Assembly: GCA_016283575.1 (NCBI GenBank)
Contig: JAEEND010000013.1
Span: forward strand, 39,854-103,853
DNA length: 64,000 bases
From: Lachnospiraceae bacterium
Lineage (GTDB): Bacteria > Bacillota > Clostridia > Lachnospirales > Lachnospiraceae
Direction of reading: 5' to 3'
How positions within the stretch are numbered: the stretch's first letter is position 1; each line of letters opens with the position of its first letter. Positions 18,164-27,672 of this stretch are shown one piece after another. The translations under genes and the position numbers were made by a program. Below the pieces are notes generated by a model that did not search any database, was not told where the DNA came from, and saw nothing but the letters and a program-made list of their open reading frames with translations.

Positions 18164-21100
18164 TTATATAAGCATATCCACCATATCCGAAAGTAACTTG
18201 TCGGTGTTCAGCATAAGAAGGGCTTCATCCTTATTTACTTCGTTGGCAATGGGGTATCTGTATGTAAATACCGGAACCCCCTTGGTATATAGCGTAAGCT
18301 TCTTCGCATGTTTCTTTATAAGAGCATCGATATTTTCGACTTTTATTGCGGCATCCGGTAAGAAAGTGAATGTCACTTCCCCGTTTCGACCCTTGACTTC
18401 CGAAATAAAGAGCTTGTGAGCTTTTATGCGCATCTTTGATACTTTAAGAAGGTTCTCAACGGATTTTGGAATCGCACCGAACCTGTCTATAAGCTCAGAA
18501 TACATGTCGGAAACCTCTTCTTCCGTCTGAAGAGCCGCGATCCTTTTATAAGTATCAAGCTTCTGTATTTCATTAAGTATATATTCTGCCGGAATAAAGG
18601 CATCGATATTTAAATCCATGGTGGTTAAGAAGTCTTCGGTTTCACTTAAGCCCTTCTTTTTCATAACCGCCTGGTTAAGCATCTTGCAGTAGAGATCGTA
18701 GCCGACTGCTGCCATGTGTCCGTGCTGACTCATGCCAAGGATGTTTCCTGCGCCACGTATCTCAAGATCGCGCATGGCGATCTTGTAGCCGGAACCTAAG
18801 TCCGTAAATTCACGGATAGTTTCAAGACGCTTCTCTTCTACTTCTTTCAACACCTTATCACGCTTATACATTAAGAATGCATAGGCGGTTCTGTTGGACC
18901 TGCCAACACGGCCTCTTAACTGATAGAGCTGGGAAAGACCTAACCTATCAGAATCGTGGATTATGATGGTGTTTACATTGGGAATATCGATACCTGTTTC
19001 AATAATGGTAGTTGATACAAGCACATCGATGTCACCCTTTATGAAATCATACATCACGCGCTCGATCTCCGATTCCTTCATCTGTCCGTGGGCAAAAGCA
19101 ACTGTTGCTTCAGGAACCAGCGCCTGTATCTTTGCTGCAGTGTCCGCAATGTTGGTGACACGGTTAAATACATAGTAAACCTGTCCGTTTCGTGATAATT
19201 CCCTGACAATTGCTTCTCGCACCATTTCCTCATCATATTCCATGACATAGGTCTGGATGGGAAGCCTGTCGTTGGGCGCTTCTTCAAGAAGGCTCATGTC
19301 GCGGATACCTACAAGGGACATGTGAAGCGTACGGGGGATGGGGGTCGCAGTAAGCGTAAGCACATCCACGTCATCCTTTAGCTGCTTTATCTTTTCTTTG
19401 TGAGTTACGCCGAAACGCTGCTCTTCATCTATGATAAGAAGTCCTAAATCCTTAAATTTAAGGTCCTTGGACAGCACTCTGTGAGTACCGATCACTATAT
19501 CTACGATACCGCTCTTTAAATCCTCGAGGGTTTTCTTTTGCTTGCTTGCAGGCACAAAGCGGCTCATTAGATCAACACGTACGGGGAAATCCTTCATACG
19601 TTCCGTGAATGTATTGTAGTGCTGCTCCGCGAGGATGGTGGTGGGTACCAAAAATACAACCTGCTTACCGTCCTGGATTGCCTTGAAGGCTGCTCTTATG
19701 GCAACTTCCGTCTTTCCGAAGCCAACATCACCGCATATGAGACGGTCCATGATCTTAGTGCTTTCCATGTCTTCTTTGGTAGCTTCGATGGCATCTAACT
19801 GGTCTTTGGTCTCTTCGTAGGGGAAGAGCTCTTCAAATTCTCGCTGCCATACCGTATCGGGGCCAAATTTATAACCCTGCTTGTCCCGACGCTTTGCATA
19901 TAATTCCACCAGTTCTTCCGCCACAACGTTAACGGCCGTTTTAACCTTGCCTGTAGTGTTGGTCCAGTCCTTGGTGCCAAGCTTATTTATCTTCGGTTTC
20001 TTCGCATCGGCGGATGCGTATTTCATAATGACATCAAGGGATGTGGCGGGTACATAAAGCACGCCCCCGTCCTTATATTCAATACGCATATAGTCGCGGG
20101 CCACTTTGTCCACTTCCACTTTCTCGATGCCTTTGTAGATACCGATACCGAAGCTTTCATGAACCACGTAGTCACCTACGTGAAGATCGTTAAAGTCGGT
20201 AATTCCTTTGCCGTCCTGCTTAAAGCGACTCTTCTTCTTTTTCTTTACGCTTCCGAAAATATCGCTTTCCGCGATGACCGCAAATGGCACATCCGGATAT
20301 TCAAAGCCTTTCATGACACGACCGTACATGGTCATGATCTCGCCGGCTATGAGTTCATGATTCCTGTCTTCCGAATAAAAAGCAGGGATCCCTTCACCTG
20401 CAATGTCATCCGCAAGTCGCTTTGCTCTGGTATGACTTCCGGACAGGATCAAAACCTTAAAGCCACGCTTTTTATAATTCTTAAGTTCTCTTATCAGATC
20501 TGCAAAAGAATTATTATATGAAGGAATGCTTCTGGTATTTACAGTTCCCTGATAGTCAGCCTTGAAGTAATTCAACTTAGGCTGCATGGTGGATAATATT
20601 AATACTTTTCCCTTGCCGATTTTTGAAAGTACCTCTTCTTTTGAAAGAAGAATGTCCGTCTGCTTAGGGAGTAAATAACCCTTTTCAAGACGCTGCTTCA
20701 TGCTTTCTCTGAATTCTTTTTCAACAGCGTCGGCATGCTCCATGATACGGGTGGGCTCATCCAGGATGAACATGCCCTTATCAAAATAATCCGCCATGGA
20801 AAGGATTTCGGATTCTTTATAAAAATAACGGATATAGCTATCCTTATTAAAGGTCCAGGGAATATAATTTATGATCTCTTCCGTTTCGTGAGTAATGGTT
20901 TCAAGCCTGTGGGCAGCTTCGGGATTCACTGCGTCACGGAACTTTTTAACCATTGCATCGGAATCTTTTAAAATATCCACGAGGCCTTCCTGCATGGCTT
21001 CTTCCGTAAGGGGAATTTCCGTTGCGGGATAGACAGTGATGCTTTCGAGATTTTCGATGGATCTCTGCGATTCTATATCGAAACTTCTGATGGAGCTTAT

Positions 21101-21691
21101 TTCATCTCCCCAAAGCTCGATTCTGTAAGGGTTATCTTCCGTAAAATCGAATACGTCAATAATACATCCGCGGCGTGAAAACTGGCCGGGACGCTCTACC
21201 TGATATATGCGCTCGTATCCTAAGGATAAAAGCTTTTCCGATAATATGTCTTCCGTCACGGTTCCGTTTACGGAAAGCTTTATTATGCTCTTTTTGAAGG
21301 TATCAAGGCTCACCTGCAGGTTCATGAGACCGCTGAAGGTGGTGATAAGCGTGGTGGGAAGTCCCATTAGTAAGCGCTTTATGGCAGCGATACGCTCTAA
21401 AGCGATCTTATTTCCGTGAACATCAGCCTGATAAAAGATCAGATCCTTCTCCGGGAACATGCGGACATTCTTATCATACATGCGATAATCTTCATAGATT
21501 TCTTTTACCCGTATGTCAGAATATGTGACGATGATCTTATCCTTCACTGATTCGGAAAGAGCTGCTGCCATGTTCCATTTTTCCGAATCCACGCAACCCG
21601 AAATAAGAGCCACAGAGCGCTCCTTACTTAGTGCGCGTTGTGCCTCTTTGACGGTATTTAATTCTTTTATGGGATTAGTTAATACACTCAT
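18164..21691 (-). CDS. mfd: Transcription-repair coupling factor Mfd
   Basis: 1175 residues, the usual length. In order: a UvrB-like N-terminal module (about 1-450); an RNA polymerase-interacting domain (DYVVHESFGIGIYKGIEKVEVD); a RecG-like superfamily-2 translocase with Walker A GDVGFGKTEVAIRA and Walker B LLIIDEEQRFGV; an LRGRVGRSNRTAYAF motif VI; and the C-terminal TRCF domain. It displaces stalled RNA polymerase and recruits UvrA. It overlaps the stop of pth by four bases. Confidence 0.97.
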   Translation of the reverse strand: MSVLTNPIKELNTVKEAQRALSKERSVALISGCVDSEKWNMAAALSESVKDKIIVTYSDIRVKEIYEDYRMYDKNVRMFPEKDLIFYQADVHGNKIALERIAAIKRLLMGLPTTLITTFSGLMNLQVSLDTFKKSIIKLSVNGTVTEDILSEKLLSLGYERIYQVERPGQFSRRGCIIDVFDFTEDNPYRIELWGDEISSIRSFDIESQRSIENLESITVYPATEIPLTEEAMQEGLVDILKDSDAMVKKFRDAVNPEAAHRLETITHETEEIINYIPWTFNKDSYIRYFYKESEILSMADYFDKGMFILDEPTRIMEHADAVEKEFRESMKQRLEKGYLLPKQTDILLSKEEVLSKIGKGKVLILSTMQPKLNYFKADYQGTVNTRSIPSYNNSFADLIRELKNYKKRGFKVLILSGSHTRAKRLADDIAGEGIPAFYSEDRNHELIAGEIMTMYGRVMKGFEYPDVPFAVIAESDIFGSVKKKKKSRFKQDGKGITDFNDLHVGDYVVHESFGIGIYKGIEKVEVDKVARDYMRIEYKDGGVLYVPATSLDVIMKYASADAKKPKINKLGTKDWTNTTGKVKTAVNVVAEELVELYAKRRDKQGYKFGPDTVWQREFEELFPYEETKDQLDAIEATKEDMESTKIMDRLICGDVGFGKTEVAIRAAFKAIQDGKQVVFLVPTTILAEQHYNTFTERMKDFPVRVDLMSRFVPASKQKKTLEDLKSGIVDIVIGTHRVLSKDLKFKDLGLLIIDEEQRFGVTHKEKIKQLKDDVDVLTLTATPIPRTLHMSLVGIRDMSLLEEAPNDRLPIQTYVMEYDEEMVREAIVRELSRNGQVYYVFNRVTNIADTAAKIQALVPEATVAFAHGQMKESEIERVMYDFIKGDIDVLVSTTIIETGIDIPNVNTIIIHDSDRLGLSQLYQLRGRVGRSNRTAYAFLMYKRDKVLKEVEEKRLETIREFTDLGSGYKIAMRDLEIRGAGNILGMSQHGHMAAVGYDLYCKMLNQAVMKKKGLSETEDFLTTMDLNIDAFIPAEYILNEIQKLDTYKRIAALQTEEEVSDMYSELIDRFGAIPKSVENLLKVSKMRIKAHKLFISEVKGRNGEVTFTFLPDAAIKVENIDALIKKHAKKLTLYTKGVPVFTYRYPIANEVNKDEALLMLNTDKLLSDMVDMLI

Positions 21692-22260
21692 TTTTCTTTT
21701 CTGTTAAATCGATTCATGGCTTCATCAACTTCGCCGTTAAGCAAAAGAAGAACTGCTTCTTTTGCCTTGTCTATCGCTTCTTTTAAGGGTTCTTCATCTT
21801 CTTTTTTGAAGTGACCGAGGACCCAGTCGGCAAGATCCATGCGAGGAGGCTTTTCGCCCACGCCTACTCTTACTCTTTGGAAGTTCTCCGTATCAAGATT
21901 CGCAATTATGCTCTTCATGCCGTTGTGACCGCCGGCGCTTCCCTTCTTACGGACTCTGATGCCGCCTACGGAAAGGCAAATGTCATCATAGATAACTATA
22001 AGCTCCGAATCCGGGTCTGCCTTATAGTAATCACACAGAGGACGCAGGCACTCGCCGCTTAAATTCATAAAGGTCTGGGGCTTAACAAGCACTACCTTAT
22101 GACCGTCGATCACGCCCTTTCCGTAAAGACCCTTATGTTTCTTTTCCGTCAGGGAAATATTGTACTGATCCGCCAAAGCGTCAATTGTCATGAAGCCTGC
22201 ATTATGTCTTGTGTTTTCATATTCTTTTCCGGGGTTTCCAAGGCCCGCAATTATAACCAT
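21688..22260 (-). CDS. pth: Peptidyl-tRNA hydrolase
   Basis: 190 residues from the ATG at 22258-22260 (AAAGGA site). The N-terminus VIIAGLGNPGKEYENTRHNAGF contains the catalytic His, followed by VKPQTFMNLSG and YDDICLSVGGIRVRKKGSAGGHNG. It recycles tRNA from prematurely released peptides. A longer frame starting at 22299 would run through the spoVG terminator hairpin and is rejected. The pth-mfd pairing is common in Firmicutes. Confidence 0.95.
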   Translation of the reverse strand: MVIIAGLGNPGKEYENTRHNAGFMTIDALADQYNISLTEKKHKGLYGKGVIDGHKVVLVKPQTFMNLSGECLRPLCDYYKADPDSELIVIYDDICLSVGGIRVRKKGSAGGHNGMKSIIANLDTENFQRVRVGVGEKPPRMDLADWVLGHFKKEDEEPLKEAIDKAKEAVLLLLNGEVDEAMNRFNRKEK

Positions 22261-22274
22261 TTTTATCCTTTCGT

Positions 22275-22307
22275 ACAAAGAGCCCTGTTGAATCATCAAC
22301 AGAGCTC
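22275..22307 (-). terminator. Hairpin after spoVG
   Basis: 12-bp stem (22280-22291 with 22296-22307, one G-U pair on the minus strand). The T-run after it is short (TTTGT), so termination may be partial and allow read-through into pth. Confidence 0.65.
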
Positions 22308-22322
22308 CTTCTTTTACTTTAA

Positions 22323-22586
22323 TTAACCTTCTTTTAACACCTTATCATAGGCTGCAAGTATTTTATCCTGAAGCATTGTTCTTGTGTCAGGTGTAATGGG
22401 ATGTGCTATATCCCTGAATTCACCGTCTGCAGATTTCTTGCTTGGCATCGTGATGAAAAGTCCTTTTTCGCCTTCGATGACTTTAATGTCATGTACTACG
22501 AATACGTCATCAATGGTGATGGACACAACGGCTTTCATCTTTCCTTCTTTGTCGATTTTTCTTACGCGAATGTCTGTAATGTTCAT
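22323..22586 (-). CDS. spoVG: SpoVG-family RNA/DNA-binding regulator
   Basis: 87 residues. It begins [20 protein letters not shown] and contains [21 protein letters not shown], the conserved core of the family. A short nucleic-acid-binding regulator involved in sporulation and division control in Firmicutes. An AAGGGGG site precedes the ATG. Confidence 0.95.
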   Translation of the reverse strand: MNITDIRVRKIDKEGKMKAVVSITIDDVFVVHDIKVIEGEKGLFITMPSKKSADGEFRDIAHPITPDTRTMLQDKILAAYDKVLKEG

Positions 22587-22680
22587 TAGCTTATCCCCCT
22601 TGGAATTAAAAGTGACTGTTTTTAGTATTGGGTTAACTTTTCGTAAGTTAAGATACTACATCACAATTAATCAATAATTA

Positions 22681-23799
22681 TTACATCATATAACGTTCGT
22701 TTTCTTCGACAACGACCTTGATCTCGCCTTCACCCTTGTGATATGAATTGGCCCTGATGGTGTCGTGGCTCTCCACTATACAATTTTCAATGTGTGTGTT
22801 GTCACCGATGTAAACGTCATTTAATATGATCGAATTCTTTATGTAGCAGTTGTTTCCGATATATGTTTCTTTAAATATAACGGAGTCTTCAACTATGCCG
22901 TTTACAATGGTTCCGCTGGAAATAAGGCTGTTTCTTACCTGAGCTCCAACATTATATTTTGCGGGCGGCAAGTCGTCAACCTTTGAGTAAATTTCAGGAT
23001 ATTCCTTAAAGAAATACTGTCTTATTTCGGGTTTTAAGAAATCCATGTTGGTGTTGAAATAGTCCTCAAGTGTTGCAATATTTCTCCAGTATTCTTTTAT
23101 CTTATATCCGTAGATCCTCTTTATATCCTTGAATCTTATCAGAATATCTCTTACAAAATCGTAGCGGTCTTCTTCCGCACACTTTTCAAGCATTTCGATA
23201 AGCGTTCTTCTTCTCACTACATATATACCGCAGGAGATGGTTGATGACTTCGCTACCACGGGCTTCTCTTCGAATTCCTCAATCCTGTATTCTTCATTCA
23301 TCTTGAGAGTACCGAATCTGTCGATCTCACCCAGGTCGTCGGCGTCTCTGCACACAACGGTGATATCTGCCTTTTTATCGATATGATATTCGAGAACCTT
23401 GTTGTAATCCATCTTGTAGATGCAATCGCCGGATGCAATGACTACGTAGGGTTCATGTGAATTTCTTAAAAAGTCAAGGTTCTGGTAAAGTGCATCCGCA
23501 GTGCCTCTGTACCAGTAATTGTTATCTTCCGTAACGGAGGGCGTGAACACGTAAAGACCACCCTGTTTACGTCCGAAGTCCCACCACTTTGATGAGCTTA
23601 AATGCTCGTGGAGGCTTCGCGCATTGTACTGTGTGATAACGCCCACCTTTTGAATATGGGAATTTGACATGTTACTTAATGCAAAGTCTATGGATCTGTA
23701 GTTACCTGCTACGGGCATGGCTGACACTGCACGCTTCGAAACCAATGCCTTCATGCGATGGCTGCTGCCACCTGCTAATACGATTCCGATTGCCTTCAT
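22681..23799 (-). CDS. glgD: GlgD, regulatory subunit of glucose-1-phosphate adenylyltransferase
   Basis: 372 residues. A nucleotidyltransferase-like domain ([14 protein letters not shown]... with several catalytic positions altered relative to GlgC) is followed by left-handed beta-helix hexapeptide repeats ([24 protein letters not shown]). In Firmicutes GlgD partners GlgC to raise ADP-glucose synthesis for glycogen. Its start overlaps the glgC stop by four bases (ATGA), consistent with a 1:1 complex. Confidence 0.93.
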   Translation of the reverse strand: MKAIGIVLAGGSSHRMKALVSKRAVSAMPVAGNYRSIDFALSNMSNSHIQKVGVITQYNARSLHEHLSSSKWWDFGRKQGGLYVFTPSVTEDNNYWYRGTADALYQNLDFLRNSHEPYVVIASGDCIYKMDYNKVLEYHIDKKADITVVCRDADDLGEIDRFGTLKMNEEYRIEEFEEKPVVAKSSTISCGIYVVRRRTLIEMLEKCAEEDRYDFVRDILIRFKDIKRIYGYKIKEYWRNIATLEDYFNTNMDFLKPEIRQYFFKEYPEIYSKVDDLPPAKYNVGAQVRNSLISSGTIVNGIVEDSVIFKETYIGNNCYIKNSIILNDVYIGDNTHIENCIVESHDTIRANSYHKGEGEIKVVVEENERYMM

Positions 23800-25070
23800 G
23801 CTTCGTCACCTGCCTTTACTATGAATTTTCCACTGGGAAGCTCGCTGTCCTTATAGTCGCTTTCCGTGGTCTCACCCATAACTACCGTGTTTTTGCCGAT
23901 TCGAATATTGTCGGGTATTACCGTTTTTTCACCGATGGTCACAAGACCTGCGTTGTAGATACGTGGATCCAGTTCATTTTCTTTTTCCTCACCGTATCCT
24001 AGGAAGCATCCGTTTCCTATAACTGCATTTTCTGCGATGATGGCTTTGTTACATTCGGTTCCTTCGCCCACCACTACTCCGTTCATGATGATGGAGTCTC
24101 TGATAACGGCATCCTTTCCGATGATGACATTACGGCCGATGACGGAATTGTAAATCTTTCCGTATATTTCCGAACCCTCACCTATGATGCTTCTCTCTGC
24201 AACAGCATCTTTTGAGAAATACTGAGGAGGGAGCGCTTCACTTTTAGTGTAAATCTTCCAATATTCTTCATATAAATTAAATTCGGGGACAATATCAATC
24301 AACTCCATATTGGCCTGCCAGTAAGACTCAAGAGTTCCTACATCTTTCCAATATCCGTTGAATTCAAAGGCATAAAGAGGCGCGCCTTTTTCGTGACAAT
24401 AAGGGATAACATGTTTACCGAAGTCAAGCGCCGGCTGGTCAGCCATGGCGATCAGGGCTTCTTTTAATGTTTTCCAGTTAAATATATATATACCCATTGA
24501 TGCGAGATTGCTTCTCGGATGCTCGGGCTTTTCTTCAAATTCGGTTATGCGGCCGTTCTCGTCGGTTATCATGATGCCGAAGCGCTTCGCTTCTTCCATG
24601 GGAACGGGCATAACGGCAATGGATACCTCTGCGTTGTGAGCTTTGTGATAATCGAGCATCACTTCGTAGTCCATCTTGTAGATATGGTCACCGGACAGGA
24701 TCAGCACATAGTCCGGATTGTAGGTCTCCATGTAGTCGATGTTCTGGTAAATGGCATTGGCTGTACCTGTATACCATTCACTGTTTTTACTTTTTTCATA
24801 GGGAGGCAGCACCGTAACGCCACCGATATTTCTGTCGAGATCCCACGGAATACCGATTCCGATATGGGTATTAAGGCGCAGGGGCTGGTACTGGGTCAGG
24901 ACCCCCACGGTGTCCACTCCTGAATTGATACAATTTGATAAAGGGAAATCTATTATTCGATACTTTCCGCCAAAAGAAACTGCGGGTTTCGCCATCTTTG
25001 CCGTTAACACCCCGAGGCGGCTTCCCTGGCCTCCGGCAAGCAGCATGGCGATCATTTCTTTTTTGATCAT
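23796..25070 (-). CDS. glgC: Glucose-1-phosphate adenylyltransferase, catalytic subunit GlgC
   Basis: 424 residues from the ATG at 25068-25070. An AGGAGG lies six bases upstream of it, which rules out the longer frame from 25145. The catalytic N-terminus is [25 protein letters not shown]..., with [12 protein letters not shown] and a C-terminal beta-helix of hexapeptide repeats. It makes ADP-glucose from ATP and glucose-1-phosphate, the committed step of glycogen synthesis. It is divergent from murC. Confidence 0.96.
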   Translation of the reverse strand: MIKKEMIAMLLAGGQGSRLGVLTAKMAKPAVSFGGKYRIIDFPLSNCINSGVDTVGVLTQYQPLRLNTHIGIGIPWDLDRNIGGVTVLPPYEKSKNSEWYTGTANAIYQNIDYMETYNPDYVLILSGDHIYKMDYEVMLDYHKAHNAEVSIAVMPVPMEEAKRFGIMITDENGRITEFEEKPEHPRSNLASMGIYIFNWKTLKEALIAMADQPALDFGKHVIPYCHEKGAPLYAFEFNGYWKDVGTLESYWQANMELIDIVPEFNLYEEYWKIYTKSEALPPQYFSKDAVAERSIIGEGSEIYGKIYNSVIGRNVIIGKDAVIRDSIIMNGVVVGEGTECNKAIIAENAVIGNGCFLGYGEEKENELDPRIYNAGLVTIGEKTVIPDNIRIGKNTVVMGETTESDYKDSELPSGKFIVKAGDEA

Positions 25071-25152
25071 CTGCATCCTCCTAGTGTAGTCTTTTGCTTT
25101 ACATAACCCTATTTTCAGTTTACCCCAACAATTCTTCTTTCGCAACGAGGAT

Positions 25153-25180
25153 TTGCGTTTTATTATAGGAATGTTATAAT
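25153..25180 (+). promoter_or_regulatory. Promoter of murC
   Basis: TTGCGT (25153-25158), 16-base spacer, TATAAT (25175-25180), giving a leader of about 30 bases with a GAAGG site before the ATG at 25218. Confidence 0.55.
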
Positions 25181-25217
25181 GATTTCGTTATTTTTTCGGT
25201 ATAAAGAAGGTAAACAT

Positions 25218-26603
25218 ATGGAAATAAATTTTAACGAGCCTAAACATGTGTATTTTATAGGCATCGGCGGCATCAGCATGAGTGGTCTAGCAAGCATTCT
25301 TTTAAAAGAAGGTTTCACTGTTTCAGGCTCTGACGCCAAAGAATCCGACTTGACAAAGAAGCTTGAAGCGGAAGGCGCCAAGGTTTATTACGGTCAGGAA
25401 ATATCTCACTTAACAGGGGATGAAGATCTGGTAGTCTACACAGCTGCCATCAAGGAAGACAATCCCGAATTCATTAAGATGCGTGAGCTTAACCTCCCCT
25501 CACTTACAAGAGCGGATTTTCTGGGACTTCTCATGAAGAACTATAAGACCCCCATCGCAGTAAGCGGAACCCACGGTAAGACCACCACATCCACCATGAT
25601 TTCCGAGATTTTCTTAAAAGGCAATTACGACCCCACCATTACCGTAGGCGGTGTTCTTAATTCCATCGGACAGAATATCAAGGTTGGCGGCCCCGACTAT
25701 TTTATATTTGAAGCCTGCGAATACACCAACAGTTTCTTAAGCTTCTTCCCTAAGATAAGCGTCATATTAAATATAGAAGAAGATCACCTTGATTTCTTTA
25801 AAGATATCAATGATATAAGAGCTTCTTTTAAGAGATTTGCCGAACTGCTTCCGGAAGACGGGCTCCTTGTTATTAACGGAGAGATCCCCAATCTTTCAGA
25901 AATAGTTAAGGACATTAGGTGCCCTTACCTTACCTACGGATTTGATGAATCCAATGCGATCTACGCAGATAACATTTCTTTTGACGAACTTGCTCACGGA
26001 AGTTTCACCTGTCACCTTGACTTAGACGGTGAAAAAGAAAGCTTTGATGTAACTCTCGGCGTTACGGGACGACATAATATTTCAAATGCTCTTTCAGCGA
26101 TCCTGGTTGCAAGATTCCTGGGCGTACCGGTTCCCGCCATCACAGATGCGTTAAAAGAATGCACCGGTTCAAAGAGACGTTTTGAAAAGAAGGGCGTTGT
26201 TAACGGAATCACCATAATCGATGACTACGCGCACCACCCTACGGAGATCAAGGCATCCTTAAATGCCGCAAAGAACTATCCTCACAATAAGCTCTACGTA
26301 GTGTTCCAGCCCCATACTTACACCCGTACCAAAGCATTTTTACCTGAATTTGCAGAGGCTCTTTCCCTTGCTGACAAGGTTATCTTAACCGACGTTTATG
26401 CAGCCCGTGAAAAGGATGTATATGGTTGTAATACTTCCAATTTATACGAGCTTATGAAAGAGAAAAACTGTGACGTGTGTTATATAAAAGATTTTAAAGA
26501 AATCGAAAAATATGTTTTATCAAATTGCACAACGGGGGACCTGTTGATAACTATGGGTGCCGGAGATGTTGTAAATATCGCGGATAATCTTGTCCGCCGT
26601 TAA
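25218..26603 (+). CDS. murC: UDP-N-acetylmuramate--L-alanine ligase
   Basis: 461 residues from the ATG at 25218 (site GAAGG); an upstream ATG at 25179 overlaps the promoter -10 box. The Rossmann start is VYFIGIGGISMSGLA, the ATP-binding P-loop SGTHGKTTTSTM, and the C-terminal ligase region contains DDYAHHPTEIKASL. It adds L-alanine to UDP-MurNAc in the cytoplasm, the first peptide step of peptidoglycan precursor synthesis. Confidence 0.97.
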   Translation: MEINFNEPKHVYFIGIGGISMSGLASILLKEGFTVSGSDAKESDLTKKLEAEGAKVYYGQEISHLTGDEDLVVYTAAIKEDNPEFIKMRELNLPSLTRADFLGLLMKNYKTPIAVSGTHGKTTTSTMISEIFLKGNYDPTITVGGVLNSIGQNIKVGGPDYFIFEACEYTNSFLSFFPKISVILNIEEDHLDFFKDINDIRASFKRFAELLPEDGLLVINGEIPNLSEIVKDIRCPYLTYGFDESNAIYADNISFDELAHGSFTCHLDLDGEKESFDVTLGVTGRHNISNALSAILVARFLGVPVPAITDALKECTGSKRRFEKKGVVNGITIIDDYAHHPTEIKASLNAAKNYPHNKLYVVFQPHTYTRTKAFLPEFAEALSLADKVILTDVYAAREKDVYGCNTSNLYELMKEKNCDVCYIKDFKEIEKYVLSNCTTGDLLITMGAGDVVNIADNLVRR

Positions 26604-26604
26604 G

Positions 26605-26758
26605 TTATCCACTTTATCCACATTTTTTGATGGGTTAACCCCATCAAAAGATGTGGATTATTTTTTCTTTGGAATTGCACAGTTTGGCTTTTGTTTTGGT
26701 GTAATTATCCACATTGTCCACATTTTCCACAATTTTATCCCCCGTTTTTTTATCCCCG
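26605..26758. promoter_or_regulatory. DnaA-box cluster upstream of the dnaD/dnaI-like genes
   Basis: Two perfect TTATCCACA boxes (26614-26622 and 26705-26713) sit among near matches: TTATCCACT 26605, TTGTCCACA 26714, TTTTCCACA 26723, and an inverted TGTGGATTA at 26652. The weaker TTATCCCCC at 26735 and TTATCCCCG at 26750 follow. Boxes at 26605/26614 and at 26705/26714/26723 are exactly head to tail with 9-bp spacing, an arrangement suited to cooperative DnaA binding. It sits in front of two replication-initiation genes, so DnaA control of helicase loading, or DnaA titration, is likely. Confidence 0.7.
26616..26666 (+). terminator. Terminator of murC built from two inverted DnaA boxes
   Basis: A 19-bp arm pair (26616-26634 with 26640-26658, one mismatch) followed by TTATTTTTT. 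The left arm overlaps the perfect DnaA box at 26614 and the right arm contains the inverted near-box at 26652. Confidence 0.85.
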
Positions 26759-26844
26759 ACTTTTTGGCGATTTTCCTATTTCTTTTTCCGATTTGCTTTG
26801 TTAAATTGGACTTGTTCGAGAAATGTAACAGGGGTGATTTTTAA

Positions 26845-27648
26845 ATGTATCCATTGACAATTTACAGGGAAGATATTCCTACTTCCACGGTTATATCCAA
26901 TATCTTCATAGATGAATATATGACCGAGGCCAACGACGCGGAGATTAAGGTTTATCTTTATCTCATGCGCATGGTAAGCGCCAATCTTCCCACCAGCGTC
27001 TCCGATATGGCGGACCGCTTCAACCACACAGAGAAGGATATATTACGGGCGCTTAAATATTGGGAGAAGAAGAATCTCTTCTCTTTAGAATACAACGAGT
27101 CAAAGGTGTTAACCGGTATCCACTTTAAGAAGGGCGAGGTTCCTCATATGGAGGAAAAAGAAACAAAGACCATGGGACAGATCGTTCCCATGAAGCTTTC
27201 TTCCGAAACAGAAGAGGTTAAACCCATGGAATTTGACGAGAAGATTACTTATTCAAGAGACCAGATCAAAGAATTCAAGAACAATCCTGAAACCGCACAG
27301 ATTCTTTTTGTGGCAGAAAGCTATTTAAAGAAGGTTTTGAATACTGCCGATATCGAAACTCTTCTTTTTATGAGCACGGAGCTTAAGTTCTCATGTGAAC
27401 TTATCGATTACCTGCTTCAGTATTGCATCGAAAAAGACAAAAAGAGTCTTTCTTATATAAAGGCGGTGGCAATTGATTGGGCACGTCAGGGTATCAAGGA
27501 TACGAAGCAGGCCAAGGCTTATTTAAAGAGCTTCGAAAATGCTCACAAGAAGCCCCAGGCAAAGCCCGTCACCAAGAATTCTTTTAACCAGTTCAAGCAG
27601 ACAGACTATGATTTTGAAGCACTTGAAAAGCAGTTACTCAGTCAATAG
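26845..27648 (+). CDS. DnaD-domain replication initiation protein
   Basis: 267 residues. The N-terminal winged-helix part (NDAEIKVYLYLMRMVSA... SVSDMADRFNHTEKDILRALKYWEKKNLF) is joined by an acidic linker to a C-terminal DnaD/DnaB_2 domain ending in YIKAVAIDWARQGI, the YxxxIxxxW motif with Val for Ile. In Firmicutes such proteins remodel origin DNA and help load the replicative helicase. An AGGGGTG site precedes the ATG. It is followed 24 bases later by the helicase loader gene, and a DnaA-box cluster lies upstream. Confidence 0.9.
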   Translation: MYPLTIYREDIPTSTVISNIFIDEYMTEANDAEIKVYLYLMRMVSANLPTSVSDMADRFNHTEKDILRALKYWEKKNLFSLEYNESKVLTGIHFKKGEVPHMEEKETKTMGQIVPMKLSSETEEVKPMEFDEKITYSRDQIKEFKNNPETAQILFVAESYLKKVLNTADIETLLFMSTELKFSCELIDYLLQYCIEKDKKSLSYIKAVAIDWARQGIKDTKQAKAYLKSFENAHKKPQAKPVTKNSFNQFKQTDYDFEALEKQLLSQ

Positions 27649-27672
27649 TTGCATATTTAGGGAGTTTACAGC

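Noticed and set aside
20159..20521. Plus-strand 120-residue open frame inside mfd
   Set aside because: It is fully antisense to a highly conserved gene, lacks a ribosome site and matches no family.
22261..22299. Longer N-terminus for peptidyl-tRNA hydrolase
   Set aside because: The extension runs through the hairpin after spoVG. The family N-terminus and ribosome site fit the ATG at 22258-22260.
25071..25145. Longer N-terminus for GlgC
   Set aside because: AGGAGG lies six bases before the inner ATG, and the extension has no family similarity.
26605..26758. Chromosomal replication origin
   Set aside because: The DnaA boxes are dense, but dnaA, dnaN and a typical AT-rich unwinding arrangement are not seen. 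Regulation or titration is the simpler reading.
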